In this document: one piece after another, positions 27,701-34,848 of the stretch | Position numbering within the stretch: the first letter of the stretch is position 1 | Layout of the letters: every line of letters starts with the position of its first letter | Assembly (NCBI RefSeq): GCF_029962835.1 | Contig: NC_080578.1 | Span: forward strand, 47,981,001 to 48,045,000 | Source of the DNA: Magnolia sinica | Lineage: Eukaryota > Streptophyta > Magnoliopsida > Magnoliales > Magnoliaceae | DNA: 64,000 nt | Direction: 5' to 3' | Made by a program: the position numbers and the translations under genes | Notes under the pieces: generated by a model | The model's input: only the letters and a program-made list of their open reading frames with translations | Databases searched by the model: none | What the model was told of the DNA's origin: nothing

Positions 27701-30700
27701 TATAGCACCAAAGAACCACCCTAAAGCTTCTAAAATGGAGGGGAGCTTCCTTCTGACCATTCGGAATTTCATGGAAGAATCTAAGGAAATCAACGAGGTG
27801 TACATCGTGGTAATAAAGGGCAAGGGATTGGAGCCGCTAAACATTCCTCCAAGTTTAAGGTTGTTGCTGAATGAATTTAAAGAAATATAGTCCAAAGAGT
27901 TACCTAATAGATTGCCCCCTATGCCGGACATCCAACATCATATAAACCCTGTCCCTGAGGCTAGATTGCACAACCACTCTCACTAACAGATGAGTTCGAA
28001 AGAGCGTGAGATACTTCAGGGGCAGGTGGAGGAATTGATCTGTAAGGGTCTTTTAAAAGAGAGCATGAGCCCATGTGTCGTGCCAGCTTAATTAACGTCA
28101 AAGAAAGATAGGAGTTGGCGCATGTGTGTCGACAATCGGACAATTAACACAAGATTACCATTAAATATCGGTTCCCGATACTGTAGTTGAACGACATACT
28201 TGATATGCTAGAAAATACCAAGGTGTTCTCTAAACTCGATCTAAGGAACAGGTACCATCAGATTCATATCCGGCTTGGTGATGAGTGAAAAACGGCATTC
28301 AAGACCAAGGGTTGTATGAGTGGTTGGTCATGCCCTTCGGTCTATCAAACACACCGAGCACTTTTATGCATCTGATGAATCAAGTATTGAAGCTGTTCAT
28401 TGGCCAATTTGTGGTAGTATATTTTGATGACATCGTAATATATAGCCAAGATGAGATGGAGCACATGGAACATCTCAGGAAGGTGCTACCGGTCTTGAAA
28501 ATTAATAAGTTGTGCATCAACTTGAAGAAGTGAAATTTTTTAACGGACAACTTATTGTTCTTAGGATTTGTTGTGACATCTAAGGGCATCCTTGTGGACG
28601 ATGAAAAGTTGTGAGCCATCAGGGAATGGGCGATTCCGACAAACATTCATGAAGAAGTTTCCACGAGATGACAACCTTCTATCGTCAATTTGTGTGGAAT
28701 TTCAGCACTATAGTCGCACCCATTACAGATTGCATGAAAAAATTCCCGTTTCAGTGGACCGATGAGGCTGACAAGAGCTTTGCTAAAATCAAGCATCAAT
28801 TGTCCACAACACGTCTTGGTTCTTCCCAGTTTCAACAATTTGTTTGAGGTTAAGTGTGATGCCTCACATGTCAAAATTGGATGAATTTTATCACAAGAAT
28901 GCAAGCCGGTAGCCTTCTACGACAAAAAGCTCAGCGAAGCCCGAAAGAAGTGGTTGACATTTAAGCTTAAGCTATACACAATTGTTCAAGCGCTGCGATA
29001 TTGATAGCATTTTCTGATTCAAAGAGAGTTTGTTCTCTACGCTGACCATCAAGCCTTAAAGTTCATTAATAGTCAGACTAACATGAACCGTGTGCATGCT
29101 AGAAAGGTTGCATTTTTGCAAGAATTCATGTTCGTTCTAAAGCATAAGTCCGGCCAGCAGAACAAGGTAGTTGATGTAATTAGTCGTCGTGCACCACTAA
29201 TTGTTACGATGAGCAATGAGGTGGTCAGCTTCAACCATCTCAAGGAGCTATATGCCAAGGACGATGACTTTAAGGATGCATGAATGAGATGCCAAGAGGG
29301 TCATCCCAGTGACCTACATATGTATGATTGTTTCCTTTTTAAAGGGAATCAACTGTGCATCCCCCAAATTTCTCTGAGGGAGCAGATTTTCGAGAGCTAC
29401 ATGAAGGTGACCTTAGTGGATACCTTGGGCGAGACAAAAGGCGGGCTCTTATTGAGGAGCGGTATTACTGGCCACAATTGGTACGTGATGTGGGTAAAGT
29501 AGTGCAGAGTTGTCATGTTTGTCAGACCTCTAAGGGGCATTCTCAAAATACAGGCCTCTATACCCCGTTAGCTGTGCCTGACAGCCCTTGGGAAGAATTA
29601 TCTATTGACCTCGTGCTTGGTCTCCCATGAACACAATGCAACATGGATTCAGTGTTCATGGTGGTAGATCGTTTCTCAAAGATGGTGCACTTTATCTCAT
29701 GTAAGAAGACTCTCGATGTAATACACGTGACGAATCTATTCTTCAAAGAGGTCGTGTGGTTACATGAGGTTCCCAAGACCAGTACTTCTGACTGTGACAC
29801 AAAGTTCATTGGCCACTTCTGTCGGACTTTGTGGAATCGGTTCGATGTGCGACTTCAGTTCAATAGTTCCTACCACCCATAAACCGATGGGTAGACTGAA
29901 GTTGTGAATCACACGTTAGGAAACCTCCTCTGGTATATTTTAAGTAACAAACCAAAACAATGAGATTTGACATTATCTCAAGCAGAGTTTGCATTCAACA
30001 ACATGGTGAACTGCTCAACAAGGAAGTCCCCATTCCATATTGTTTATGGTCGAGTGCCCCACCACACACTTAACTTGATCCCTTTGGCTAAGCTCTCGGG
30101 CATGAGTGTTGCAGCAGAACATAGAGAACCAAATCGTGGGCATTCATGCATATGTGCAAGTTAAGTTGCAAGCTTCGAACGACAAGTACAAGGAGCAAGC
30201 CAACAAGCATCAGCGACAAAAGGTATTCGAGGTGGGCAACCATGTTATGGTACATCTACTCAAGGAGAGATTTCCGACCGGAACCTACAAAATTTTGAAG
30301 AATAAGAAGATTGGACCGGTACCAATCCTCCGAAAGATCCATGACAACGCTTACGTTGTTGATCTTCCGGATGACATGGAGATCTCATGTACTTTCGACG
30401 TTGAAGACCCGATCAAGTATCATGAGCCGAAGTTGGATGAGAACTTAAGGTCGAGTTCTTTTGAAGTGGAAGGGACTGATGTAGAGCGGGTCACGGACAC
30501 TTTCATGGCAAAGATAGACTAGAGAAGGCCCAATCGGAGGCAGAAATGATCCGGACTGTCAGAACCTTAAAACAGTCATATCTCGCAAACCGGAATGAGT
30601 TTTTCGACGTATCATAAATTATTTTGGGGTAGGAGAAGCTACTTTAGCCAACCAACTTGTTTTCCTGGGTTTCCCACACCGGATTTGCAAGATTCCACCA

Positions 30701-33104
30701 GATCGACGATCAAAAGTCCCTTTTATTTTTGTTTTTACTATAAATAGGAAGTTTTAGTTTGATTATAACTTTTGATCCTTTGAGTTTTAGGAATCGTGCC
30801 ATGCCCAACATGAAAAGGGCTTAGAAAAATTAGGAGAATAACGTGGTTAGGCCAAATTGGACACCTACTATTTTTGGCCGAAAACCATGAAGTCTAGTAG
30901 GAATGGTGACCGTCTATAAATGGCAAGTTTACTATTTATAGTAAGTCACGTTTTTAGGGAGTTTGAGTTAGAATTTGAGTCTAAAACTTCGTCCTAGGTT
31001 TGAGCTCATTATTTAAAGGATGGTAAATTCATTTCTTATCATCAATCAATTTATTTTCGAATTTATTAAAAATTATTTCGAGGAAACTCTATGAGGAATC
31101 CAGAGAGAAACTCTGTGAGGAATCCAGAGAGCTCCGTGGATTCGGAGTAGTTATCCCTGAGGAAGACAGTGATCGACCTCATCATGTCCTTCCCTGCGTC
31201 ATAAGGTCATGAGTATGCTCACACTTGTGGAAGAGGGGAGTAAAACCTTGAGTTTATGTTCATTAGCAGATATACCATTAACCCACATGGACACACTTAT
31301 ATTAGAACATGCAACTTTATCATTTCAGGCACAATGTTGTTGCCTTTCCATGATTTTTATTTTTTTTTCAATCAAGCTGCAAGGATCCATTGTTACTATC
31401 TGAATTCTGAAGAACTTCTTTCATTAAACAGATGAAAACTTCTTAGCCATCAGAAAGGAGGAGGAAAGATGCCCATCAGAAAGTTCATATGATAGGGAGT
31501 GGCATTGCCGCATAAGATTTGATTTCAAGATACTGATTGTTCAAAACTCTGATACTTAAGTTAGAAACGACAGACTAACAAAAAAAAAATGCCACTTCAA
31601 ATGACCTAGCCAGTCAAAGATCAACCAGTCAATTGGATTAGAAGCAACAGCCAAAAAAACATAAAGCAGATGATGGAGCTCAAACGGTTGCTGTCCATAT
31701 TAAACAGTCATGATATAGTGCATAATATACAGCCCCAAAATATCCTCAATTCCACATTAATAAGTCTACATAATACAAGCACTCTATCTTTCGAAAAAAA
31801 ATAATAATTACTATAATACAAGCATTCTCTGGTAGACAATTGTTATTTAACTCACTCTAGGTCACCAGTCTACCCTCACTATATAAAAAAAGGAGCAATG
31901 GATGAGCAATGAACCTAGATTCCGCAACAGAATTTCTTCTAGACCTTCTGACAGATAAACGTAACAGAAAACTCAGGTCCAAACCATAATAGAAAGGTGG
32001 TGGTTTGACATTTTTGTCCTTCTCCGGACTGTTTCCCACACTCTCGCTGCCAAGAGAATCATCCGAAGCTAAAGGCTGCAAGCTGTCCATGAGATCTTCT
32101 TCAGATGCTGCCAAAGATGGCGCACTGTTTCCCTTGGATTCTGGCGATTGAGTCAGGGAATAATCAATTCGCATCTCCTCTAAAATGCTTTTGTGTTCAG
32201 CATGAATAATGGAGTCCAAGCATCTAAATCATAAACAACAATGTTAGGTACTTGCCATTCCAAATCAAATAAAATAACATTAATGTATAAGACTAATGAC
32301 CAAAAAAGAAGGCACTGGTGGAATAAAGAAAATGAATTTTTAATAGTAGAAAATCAATAACAAGACATTGGGAGATATAGCAAACAAAAGAATTTTCAAA
32401 TCTAATTTAGGCTGCAATGAGAGATTTCTAAATTAGAGAAGCTCGTATTGGTTGATGAAAACATGTTTTAAGCAGAGAAAACCTTTGTGTCAAAGACTTT
32501 CTTCTTTCTTAACCATCAGTTCACCTATACCAATGCACAAAGTACACATGAATGAGGATACAGACCAAACATCAGGTCGGACCCACATTGTATCTCTTCT
32601 TGTCCTAACTGACGGAGAAAAAATTAAAGTAAGAGCTTACAAAGACACTTGGAGAAAGTCATCGATGCTTTCCTGCGACTCGAACATAGAGAGTATACCA
32701 TCGAGAAGCTCTGCCTTGGAAACTGAAATATATCTCTGCCTCGGCACATGAATTCCAGATATCCGCTTCTCTTCCTTGTCTCCGTTCGCATCTATACCGC
32801 CATGATCGATGCTTTTCTTATCCACTCTATAATCCTCGTTGCCCGAAGAAGAGTCTTCAATCAACGGGTGAGATTCCGAAGGATCGGCAGGGAATTCAGA
32901 AGATCCTTCGATCTTAGGGCGAGACTCCGAGGGTTCGAAGGGGAATCTCGGAGATTCTTCAATCTTCGGCTGAGATTCCAAGGGTTCGAAGCGGAGAGAG
33001 AGAGGGATTGGGAGAGCATTTGAGCGATGGTGGGAGGGAAATGAGGGATTTGAATGGGAAGAGAAGGGTTTGAGGGTGGAAGAGAGGATTTGGGAGGAGA
33101 ACAT
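228..33104 (-). CDS. DUF3754 (TMEM143-like) family protein gene, 8 exons, 3' end beyond the left edge
   Basis: The function is unknown. The family is plant-wide, human TMEM143 belongs to it, and plant copies are often labelled 'aminopeptidase (DUF3754)' without proof. Exons on the minus strand are 33104-32641, 32223-31915, 24232-24053, 14625-14490, 11051-10714, 9521-9392, 538-410 and 272-228. Every junction is GT-AG and the phases join to 1731 nt (577 codons) with no stop. Landmarks are a Ser/Pro-rich N-terminus almost free of acidic residues (possible organelle transit peptide), [86 protein letters not shown] and [15 protein letters not shown]. The C-terminal part, expected to carry membrane helices, lies outside the window. 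The ATG at 33104 is chosen because no in-frame ATG occurs between it and the upstream stop. The introns hold several large transposons, yet the exons look intact. Confidence 0.87.
410..538 (-). CDS. DUF3754 gene exon 7
   Basis: It codes for 43 residues: [15 protein letters not shown], an acidic stretch, then [15 protein letters not shown]. The acceptor is TAG|GAACCAG and the donor CTT|GTGAGT. It is separated from exon 6 by an 8.9-kb intron. Confidence 0.86.
539..1476. other. Intron 6 part without recognisable content
   Basis: AT-rich intron sequence with no convincing open frame or repeat. A near-direct repeat of about 30 bases (TCAAGTAGTTTGTTGATTGA) occurs at about 1061 and 1123. Confidence 0.5.
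1477..2330 (-). mobile_element. Possible LTR remnant, minus orientation
   Basis: CTCTGATACCA near 1479 is the reverse complement of the tRNA-Met primer-binding site TGGTATCAGAG used by many plant LTR elements. It lies just outside TGATGTAGGAC, which would be the LTR border read on this strand. The sequence to about 2330 has an LTR-like GC-rich middle with ACACGTG and GTGCGTGC words. No second LTR and no coding part was found. It is a fossil and may be a solo or truncated end. Confidence 0.33.
2331..3599. other. Intron 6 part, no gene recognised
   Basis: It contains A-rich runs near 2345-2445 and otherwise unrecognised sequence. Short open frames on both strands match nothing known to me. Confidence 0.5.
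3600..7900 (+). mobile_element. Ty1/copia element, old and heavily broken fossil
   Basis: Remains appear in copia order: gag (about 3610-4310, UBN2-type), integrase region (about 5960-6450, with [10 protein letters not shown]) and reverse transcriptase (about 7150-7620, with [17 protein letters not shown] and [19 protein letters not shown]). No LTR pair or target duplication was found. It has many breaks and also carries non-element sequence in its middle, so it is old. It lies antisense in intron 6 of the DUF3754 gene. Confidence 0.8.
4440..5600. other. Unidentified sequence inside the old copia element
   Basis: This stretch separates the gag and integrase remains and has no copia coding signal. 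It contains AGGGTTAGGGTTAGGG near 4731 and GC-rich CACGTGCG words like those in the LTR-like region at 1477-2330. A nested LTR-type insertion is possible but no matched ends were found. Confidence 0.35.
7925..7992. repeat. AAT/AT/AAAT microsatellite
   Basis: A run of (AAT)n, then (AT)n, then (AAAT)n directly follows the copia remnant. Confidence 0.85.
8279..8400 (+). pseudogene. RNase H-like (RVT_3 type) remnant
   Basis: The frame reads [20 protein letters not shown] and [12 protein letters not shown]. This resembles the SDSKNVV.WA....PW..L.IF.EI core of the RNase H-like domain found in plant LINE-type retroelements and related host copies. No partner domains are seen. Two similar remnants lie at 9967-10250 and 14700-14905. 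Confidence 0.35.
8843..9126. repeat. Tandem direct duplication, period about 148 bp
   Basis: TTTCACTGCAAATAGACCA, GAATAGAATGTAA, GGAAATTTATTTATTA and TAGTGAGCAT..AATCCA recur in the same order 148 bases apart. The copies are diverged, with small indels, so the duplication is not recent. It lies in intron 6. Confidence 0.75.
9392..9521 (-). CDS. DUF3754 gene exon 6
   Basis: It codes for 43 residues, including [18 protein letters not shown] and [19 protein letters not shown]. The acceptor is CTACCAG|G and the donor CAG|GTAATC. It is short and was found by searching for the missing piece between exons 5 and 7. Confidence 0.83.
9967..10250 (+). pseudogene. RNase H-like (RVT_3 type) remnant of a LINE-like element
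   Basis: The open frame contains [35 protein letters not shown] and [19 protein letters not shown]. The last resembles the REAN..AD.LAK.GV end of RNase H-like domains in plant non-LTR elements. The catalytic-type acids are not convincing and no RT or endonuclease lies nearby. It is an isolated, antisense, intronic fragment (intron 5). Confidence 0.5.
10714..11051 (-). CDS. DUF3754 gene exon 5
   Basis: It codes for 112 residues, including [54 protein letters not shown] and SEPYL. The acceptor is CGACAG|GCAATG and the donor AG|GTCGGT. The open frame continues past the donor, but splicing there joins in phase with exon 6. Confidence 0.87.
11273..11680. repeat. Diverged direct duplication plus short tandem repeat in intron 4
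   Basis: CTTATCTCAGGTTGA.GGGGTGTT at about 11273 recurs at about 11461, followed in both cases by A-rich sequence and ATGGCAAAATGGTCC / ATGGTAGAATGGTCC. Next to the second copy, GATTACTT.GTGGTTATTTT and AATAATCAGGTTA are repeated in tandem at about 11580 and 11628. Confidence 0.6.
11700..14489. other. Intron 4 remainder, no gene recognised
   Basis: AT-rich sequence. Positions 12540-12760 and 13370-13520 share ATATTATC / CGATATT-type words and GTTTGGCA near possible ends. This may mark a decayed DNA transposon, but no matched inverted ends or target duplication could be fixed. Confidence 0.4.
14490..14625 (-). CDS. DUF3754 gene exon 4
   Basis: It codes for [20 protein letters not shown], then [21 protein letters not shown] and LWINE. 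The acceptor TACAG|GC joins in phase with exon 3, and the donor is GAG|GTTATT. It lies in DNA with no long open frame, so it is visible only by homology and phase. Confidence 0.85.
14700..14905 (+). pseudogene. RNase H-like (RVT_3 type) remnant
   Basis: Two frames give [20 protein letters not shown] and then [19 protein letters not shown]. These are the middle and end of an RNase H-like domain of LINE type. One frame break and one in-frame stop separate them. It lies at the start of intron 3, antisense to the host gene. Confidence 0.55.
15550..16131 (+). repeat. 5' LTR of the copia element at 15,550
   Basis: 582 bp, TG...CA. It contains several copies of a short word TTCGACTAG(T/C)C and a TATA-like TTTATAAATAGG near 15820. 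A degraded tRNA-Met-type primer-binding site (GTGAAATCAAAGC) follows directly. Confidence 0.92.
19456..20032 (+). repeat. 3' LTR of the copia element at 15,550
   Basis: 577 bp, collinear with the 5' LTR. The purine-rich ATGGTGGAGAT just before it is the likely polypurine tract. Confidence 0.92.
20033..21106. other. Intron 3 part, no gene recognised
   Basis: Mixed intron sequence between the copia and hAT insertions. Short open frames show no recognisable domain. Confidence 0.5.
21107..21114. repeat. hAT target site duplication, left copy
   Basis: ACAAGGCA, identical to 22997-23004 on the other side of the element. Confidence 0.9.
21115..22996. mobile_element. Non-autonomous hAT transposon, 1.88 kb
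   Basis: The element is flanked by a perfect 8-bp target duplication, ACAAGGCA, at 21107-21114 and 22997-23004. This is the length made by hAT transposases. The ends are imperfect inverted repeats: TAGAGCTGTTCACGAGTCGAG on the left and, reversed, TAGAGGTGGGCATTGAGCCGAG on the right. Both ends have dense subterminal GAGTCGAGC / GAGCTCGA words, possible transposase-binding repeats. No transposase coding is present. The interior has an (AT)n tract, a 26-bp tandem duplication (ACTGTAAAAGAAAACCCTAC at about 21388 and 21418), a long (CT)n tract, and sequence resembling a gene leader and intron. It lies in intron 3. Confidence 0.9.
21715..21775. repeat. (CT)n microsatellite inside the hAT element
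   Basis: About 30 uninterrupted CT units. The open frames over it (Ser-Leu or Arg-Glu repeats) are artefacts. Confidence 0.95.
22997..23004. repeat. hAT target site duplication, right copy
   Basis: ACAAGGCA, identical to 21107-21114. Confidence 0.9.
23005..24052. other. Intron 3 part, no gene recognised
   Basis: It lies between the hAT element and exon 3. No domain or repeat was recognised. Confidence 0.5.
24053..24232 (-). CDS. DUF3754 gene exon 3
   Basis: It codes for [19 protein letters not shown], then the [19 protein letters not shown] and LPIYVDWKK segments. The acceptor is TGCAG and the donor CAG|GTAAGG. It is separated from exon 2 by a 7.7-kb intron holding a gypsy element and from exon 4 by a 9.4-kb intron holding a copia and a hAT element. 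Confidence 0.88.
24233..25262. other. Intron 2 part, no gene recognised
   Basis: It lies between exon 3 and the gypsy element. Nothing recognisable. Confidence 0.5.
25268..25972 (+). repeat. 5' LTR of the gypsy element at 25,268
   Basis: 705 bp, TG...CA, with TATA-like CTATAAATAG words near 25540 and 25700. Confidence 0.92.
30477..31201 (+). repeat. 3' LTR of the gypsy element at 25,268
   Basis: 725 bp, collinear with the 5' LTR. It differs by scattered substitutions and by a short local duplication (GAGGAATCCAGAGAG) near 31091-31122. Confidence 0.92.
31207..31914. other. Intron 2 part, no gene recognised
   Basis: It lies between the gypsy element and exon 2. Nothing recognisable. Confidence 0.5.
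31915..32223 (-). CDS. DUF3754 gene exon 2
   Basis: It reads [20 protein letters not shown], an acidic Ser-rich linker, then [20 protein letters not shown]. The acceptor is TTTAG and the donor is AG|GTTCAT. The HAEHK..LEEMR block is a hallmark of the family. Confidence 0.87.
32641..33104 (-). CDS. DUF3754 gene exon 1 (start codon)
   Basis: It codes for about 154 residues from MFSSQILSS to FLQVS. The first 40 residues are rich in Ser, Pro and Arg with almost no acid, which fits a transit peptide. A degenerate segment with repeated P-K-I-E and SE(S/P) motifs follows, then the conserved [18 protein letters not shown]. The donor GTAAGC leaves phase 2, which the next exon completes (TT+A). The reading frame is open upstream to about 33236 but has no earlier ATG. 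Confidence 0.85.
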
Positions 33105-34200
33105 GAGGAAGGGTTTGGATTTTGAGAGGGCTTTTTTAGAGAGGACGAGGAAGAATCGGAGAAGGAAGTGTTTCAAGGATTGCTTCTTTACCAGTTTTTC
33201 GCGCGAATGTAAGAGAGAATCGGGAGTAATGGCTTTGGGAAACTAACGGCCAAGAGCGAGCCACACGTGTCGAAGATGGCGTGGAAAGGCTGGTATTGGG
33301 CTCGGCTGGCCGAACGGATTCCGGGCCAGGCCGTCATGCGTCTCATTTTAAAGCCTGCGGCTAAGCTCGAGAAGACTCCGCTCCGTGTTGGGAAACCATT
33401 CAACTTCCTTTTATACGTGTAAAATTAATGAGATTAATTATATAAAAATATTTAATGGATAATAATCATTTTCAACGGCGGCAGGTAAATCATCAAACTT
33501 ACATGAAAAACCATGTGAAGACAAAAATTACATCATCTAGCATAATAAAATTTAATATAATAAAAATAATGAAAGTACAAGCCTTACCATCCCAACTAGA
33601 AGATTTTAATCATTAAGATAACAATCTCTTAGATACCAAAAATACAACAGTAGAATGTGAATTACAAGTGGCAATAAAATAATTAAAAATTTTCATCCAC
33701 TAGGGATTGTACAAAACCTTCAATATAATCTTTAAAGAAGTCAATGGAAAAAAACTAGCATTGTGGATGGAAACGCACAAACTCGGAGACGAATATTTCA
33801 GTCAACAGTAGAAGGCTCTTGATCTTCTTATTCTACAAAACTCATTAGAAACTATCTCAAAACCGTGATTAACCATGCATTGACCAATTATGCATTCAGA
33901 ACAACAACTCTCATCACCATTGGTCAACCAATGAGTTGTGGAAAAACTAGGTTGTGTCATATACCTGATTAACAATGTATTGTGCCCATCATTAATTCCA
34001 ACTAGCTAGGCATCACATGAGTCTATAGTACTAATAAGTATGCATATATCTTTAGTGAAATTCCAATAATGCTTACACCATGTCTCTCTTAAATGTTAGA
34101 TGAAATTCAATGCTAGTTTTTTGTGAGAGATGATACCTTAGAGACTGGAGATATCTATGGTCAATCACACATACCAACAAAATTCACAAGAGAACTGCTA
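33105..34200. promoter_or_regulatory. 5' flank of the DUF3754 gene (probable 5' UTR and promoter)
   Basis: About 1.1 kb separates the DUF3754 start codon from the left LTR of the Tat element. Positions 33105-33420 are richer in GC and likely hold the 5' UTR and core promoter. 33420-34200 is AT-rich with nothing recognised. No definite TATA box could be assigned, so this rests on position only. Confidence 0.4.
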
Positions 34201-34825
34201 TGGGAAAATTTGGACCGACTACAAACGAAGCCGACTCAAAACAGCCACATTAATACTTGGCCAATCCAAGCGGTCTTTAGGGCCTGCTCGGCCAAACGAG
34301 CAGATGCACCAAATACTCTGAAAGGCGCAATAGCAAAAATACAAAGGTCTGACTCATGGCTATGCATGGGCTCGGACCACCCGAGCAATTGGTCACTAGT
34401 GTAGAGGATACGCTCGGGTCAGCGTAGTCCGAGCACTTGTCAGGGTCAAATATGTTCGGCTCATTCGTTCCGATTTAACCTCATAACACACGACATGATC
34501 GGCCATTATTCCACGTTCGTGGTGTAACCGACGATATCAGTGGACGTGTGTTCTCCGCCTAATGGAGGAGATCATGCCGAGATTGCCAGACGAGATCAGT
34601 CTAACTAAAGGGTATAAATAGGAGACTCATACAGAGGAACATGTACGCAATATCTCACACACTAAGCCCTAGTTACACTACTTAGACCTAGATTCCAAGC
34701 CTGACTTTGGCATCGGAAGGTCCCCTACTCTAGCTAGGGTCGCCTTTGTCCTTCTCCTGTGCAGGCTTACAGGGCTCGTCGCGAGTGTTCGAAGCTCGGT
34801 GAGGGTGAACCAGATTTTTGCATCA
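34201..34825 (+). repeat. 5' LTR of the Tat element
   Basis: It runs to ...TTTTTGCATCA. Core sequence from 34211 on is collinear with 43572 on. A TATA-like GTATAAATAGG lies near 34612. Confidence 0.87.
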
Positions 34826-34827
34826 AA

Positions 34828-34848
34828 TTTTTGGCGCCTTCTGTGGGA
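34828..34848 (+). promoter_or_regulatory. Primer-binding site of the Tat element
   Basis: TTTTTGGCGCCTTCTGTGGG lies directly after the 5' LTR. The TGGCGCC core is usual in the Tat/Athila group. Confidence 0.75.

Larger units (their letters stand above)
25268..31201 (+). mobile_element. Ty3/gypsy element with both LTRs and target duplication, broken
   Basis: A 5.93-kb element lies in intron 2, antisense to the DUF3754 gene. A perfect 5-bp target duplication TAAGG sits at 25263-25267 and 31202-31206. The LTRs start TGATGTAGAG and end CGTCA. A primer-binding site like the tRNA-Met type (TTGGCATCGGAGC) follows the 5' LTR, and a purine-rich GAAGTGGAAGGGAC precedes the 3' LTR. Parts in order are gag (about 26060-26940), CCHC knuckle (CYRCDQPGH near 27080), protease (IIDSGSS), reverse transcriptase (about 28050-28540, with [15 protein letters not shown]), RNase H, and integrase (about 29380-30460, with CHVCQTSKG). 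RT-RH before integrase is gypsy order. A chromovirus relation is possible, but no clear chromodomain was seen. Many breaks; old. Confidence 0.93.

Noticed and set aside
33188-33403. Minus-strand open frame upstream of the DUF3754 start
   Set aside because: It is in a different frame from exon 1, has no domain, and lies in the likely 5' UTR and promoter.
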